From the NCBI GenBank assembly GCA_005884155.1, contig VAXD01000098.1:4746-10497 (forward strand): a DNA stretch of 5,752 bases. Reading direction: 5' to 3'. The notes under the pieces were generated by a model, which was not told the DNA's origin, ran no database searches, and saw only the letters and a list, made by a program, of their open reading frames with translations. Position numbers and translations under genes: made by a program. This document shows positions 5,491 through 5,752 of the stretch, in pieces. Origin of the DNA: Actinomycetota bacterium (GTDB taxonomy: Bacteria > Actinomycetota > Thermoleophilia > Gaiellales > Gaiellaceae). The first letter of the stretch is position 1, and the number at the start of each line of letters is the position of its first letter.

Positions 5491-5752
5491 CCACCCGCGG
5501 GCCGTCGGTCGCCGCGGCGTGGCGTTCCAGCTCTCGGCGATAGAGCTCGACGTGGGCTAGGCGGAAGCCCGTCACGTCGAAGTGCCGGTGCGCCCGTTCG
5601 CGCCCGGCCGTTCCCAGGCGCCGCCGGAGCCCGATGTCCGACAGGAGGCGGTCGAGCGTCGACGCGAGCGCGCCGGACTCGCCGGACGGGACGAGTAGCC
5701 CGGTCTCGCCGTCCACGACGCTCTCGGCGACGCCGCCTACGTCCGTAGCCAC
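5462..5752 (-). CDS. GT4-type glycosyltransferase, C-terminal 96 residues only
   Basis: The reading frame enters from the right edge and ends at TAG 5464-5462. Its first visible residues, VATDVGGVAESVVDGETGLL followed by VPSG, are the classic nucleotide-sugar-binding end of group 1 (GT4) glycosyltransferases, just after the second Glu of the E-x7-E motif. The later helix with LRRRLGTAGRERAHRHFD, followed by an amphipathic end (HVELYRRELERH), also fits the family's C-terminus. The GTG at the window edge encodes an internal Val, not the start; about 270-300 residues should lie beyond 5752. The enzyme would transfer a sugar to a lipid or glycan acceptor, most likely in the same surface-polysaccharide context as the left-hand operon. 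It overlaps the convergent secreted-protein gene by 29 bases. Confidence 0.9.
   Translation of the reverse strand: MATDVGGVAESVVDGETGLLVPSGESGALASTLDRLLSDIGLRRRLGTAGRERAHRHFDVTGFRLAHVELYRRELERHAAATDGPRVVSVAAESGE

Overview
The window is GC-rich DNA that codes on both strands with tightly packed, overlapping genes and several GTG or TTG starts. An actinobacterial source is likely. The SigB/SigF/SigG-type sigma factor and the strong G/C bias at third codon positions fit that phylum, and a deep-branching class such as Thermoleophilia is possible, but this is inference only. No rRNA, tRNA, CRISPR array or mobile element was seen.

Left block (1-3160, minus strand): an apparent three-gene operon read right to left. 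It starts with a two-membrane-segment protein of unknown function (2477-3160). Two bases later comes a GT4-type glycosyltransferase (1278-2474). An 8-base overlap then leads into a multi-spanning Wzx/MATE-like polysaccharide flippase (1-1285) that runs off the left edge. Together these look like part of a surface or exopolysaccharide assembly cluster.

Divergent control region (3161-3342): an AT-richer island of about 180 bases. It holds a good housekeeping-type promoter facing right (TTGCAA-N17-TATAGT). Facing left is a motif that closely resembles the SigF/SigB-type promoter (GGTTC-N15-GGGTAC). The sigma factor encoded to the right belongs to the family that reads such promoters, so it may control the polysaccharide operon to its left.

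Right block (3343-5490, plus strand): the sigma factor (3343-4212), then a HicB-like antitoxin-family protein carrying an added C-terminal membrane helix (4232-4864), then a secreted or membrane-anchored Pro/Ser-rich protein (4900-5490). The spacing suggests one transcript. No anti-sigma factor and no HicA toxin partner lie in the window.

Right edge (5462-5752, minus strand): the C-terminal end of a second GT4-type glycosyltransferase, converging on and overlapping the secreted-protein gene by 29 bases. The sigma cassette therefore sits between polysaccharide-type genes on both sides. The most interesting points are the possible sigma-to-polysaccharide circuit and the membrane-tethered solo HicB-like protein.
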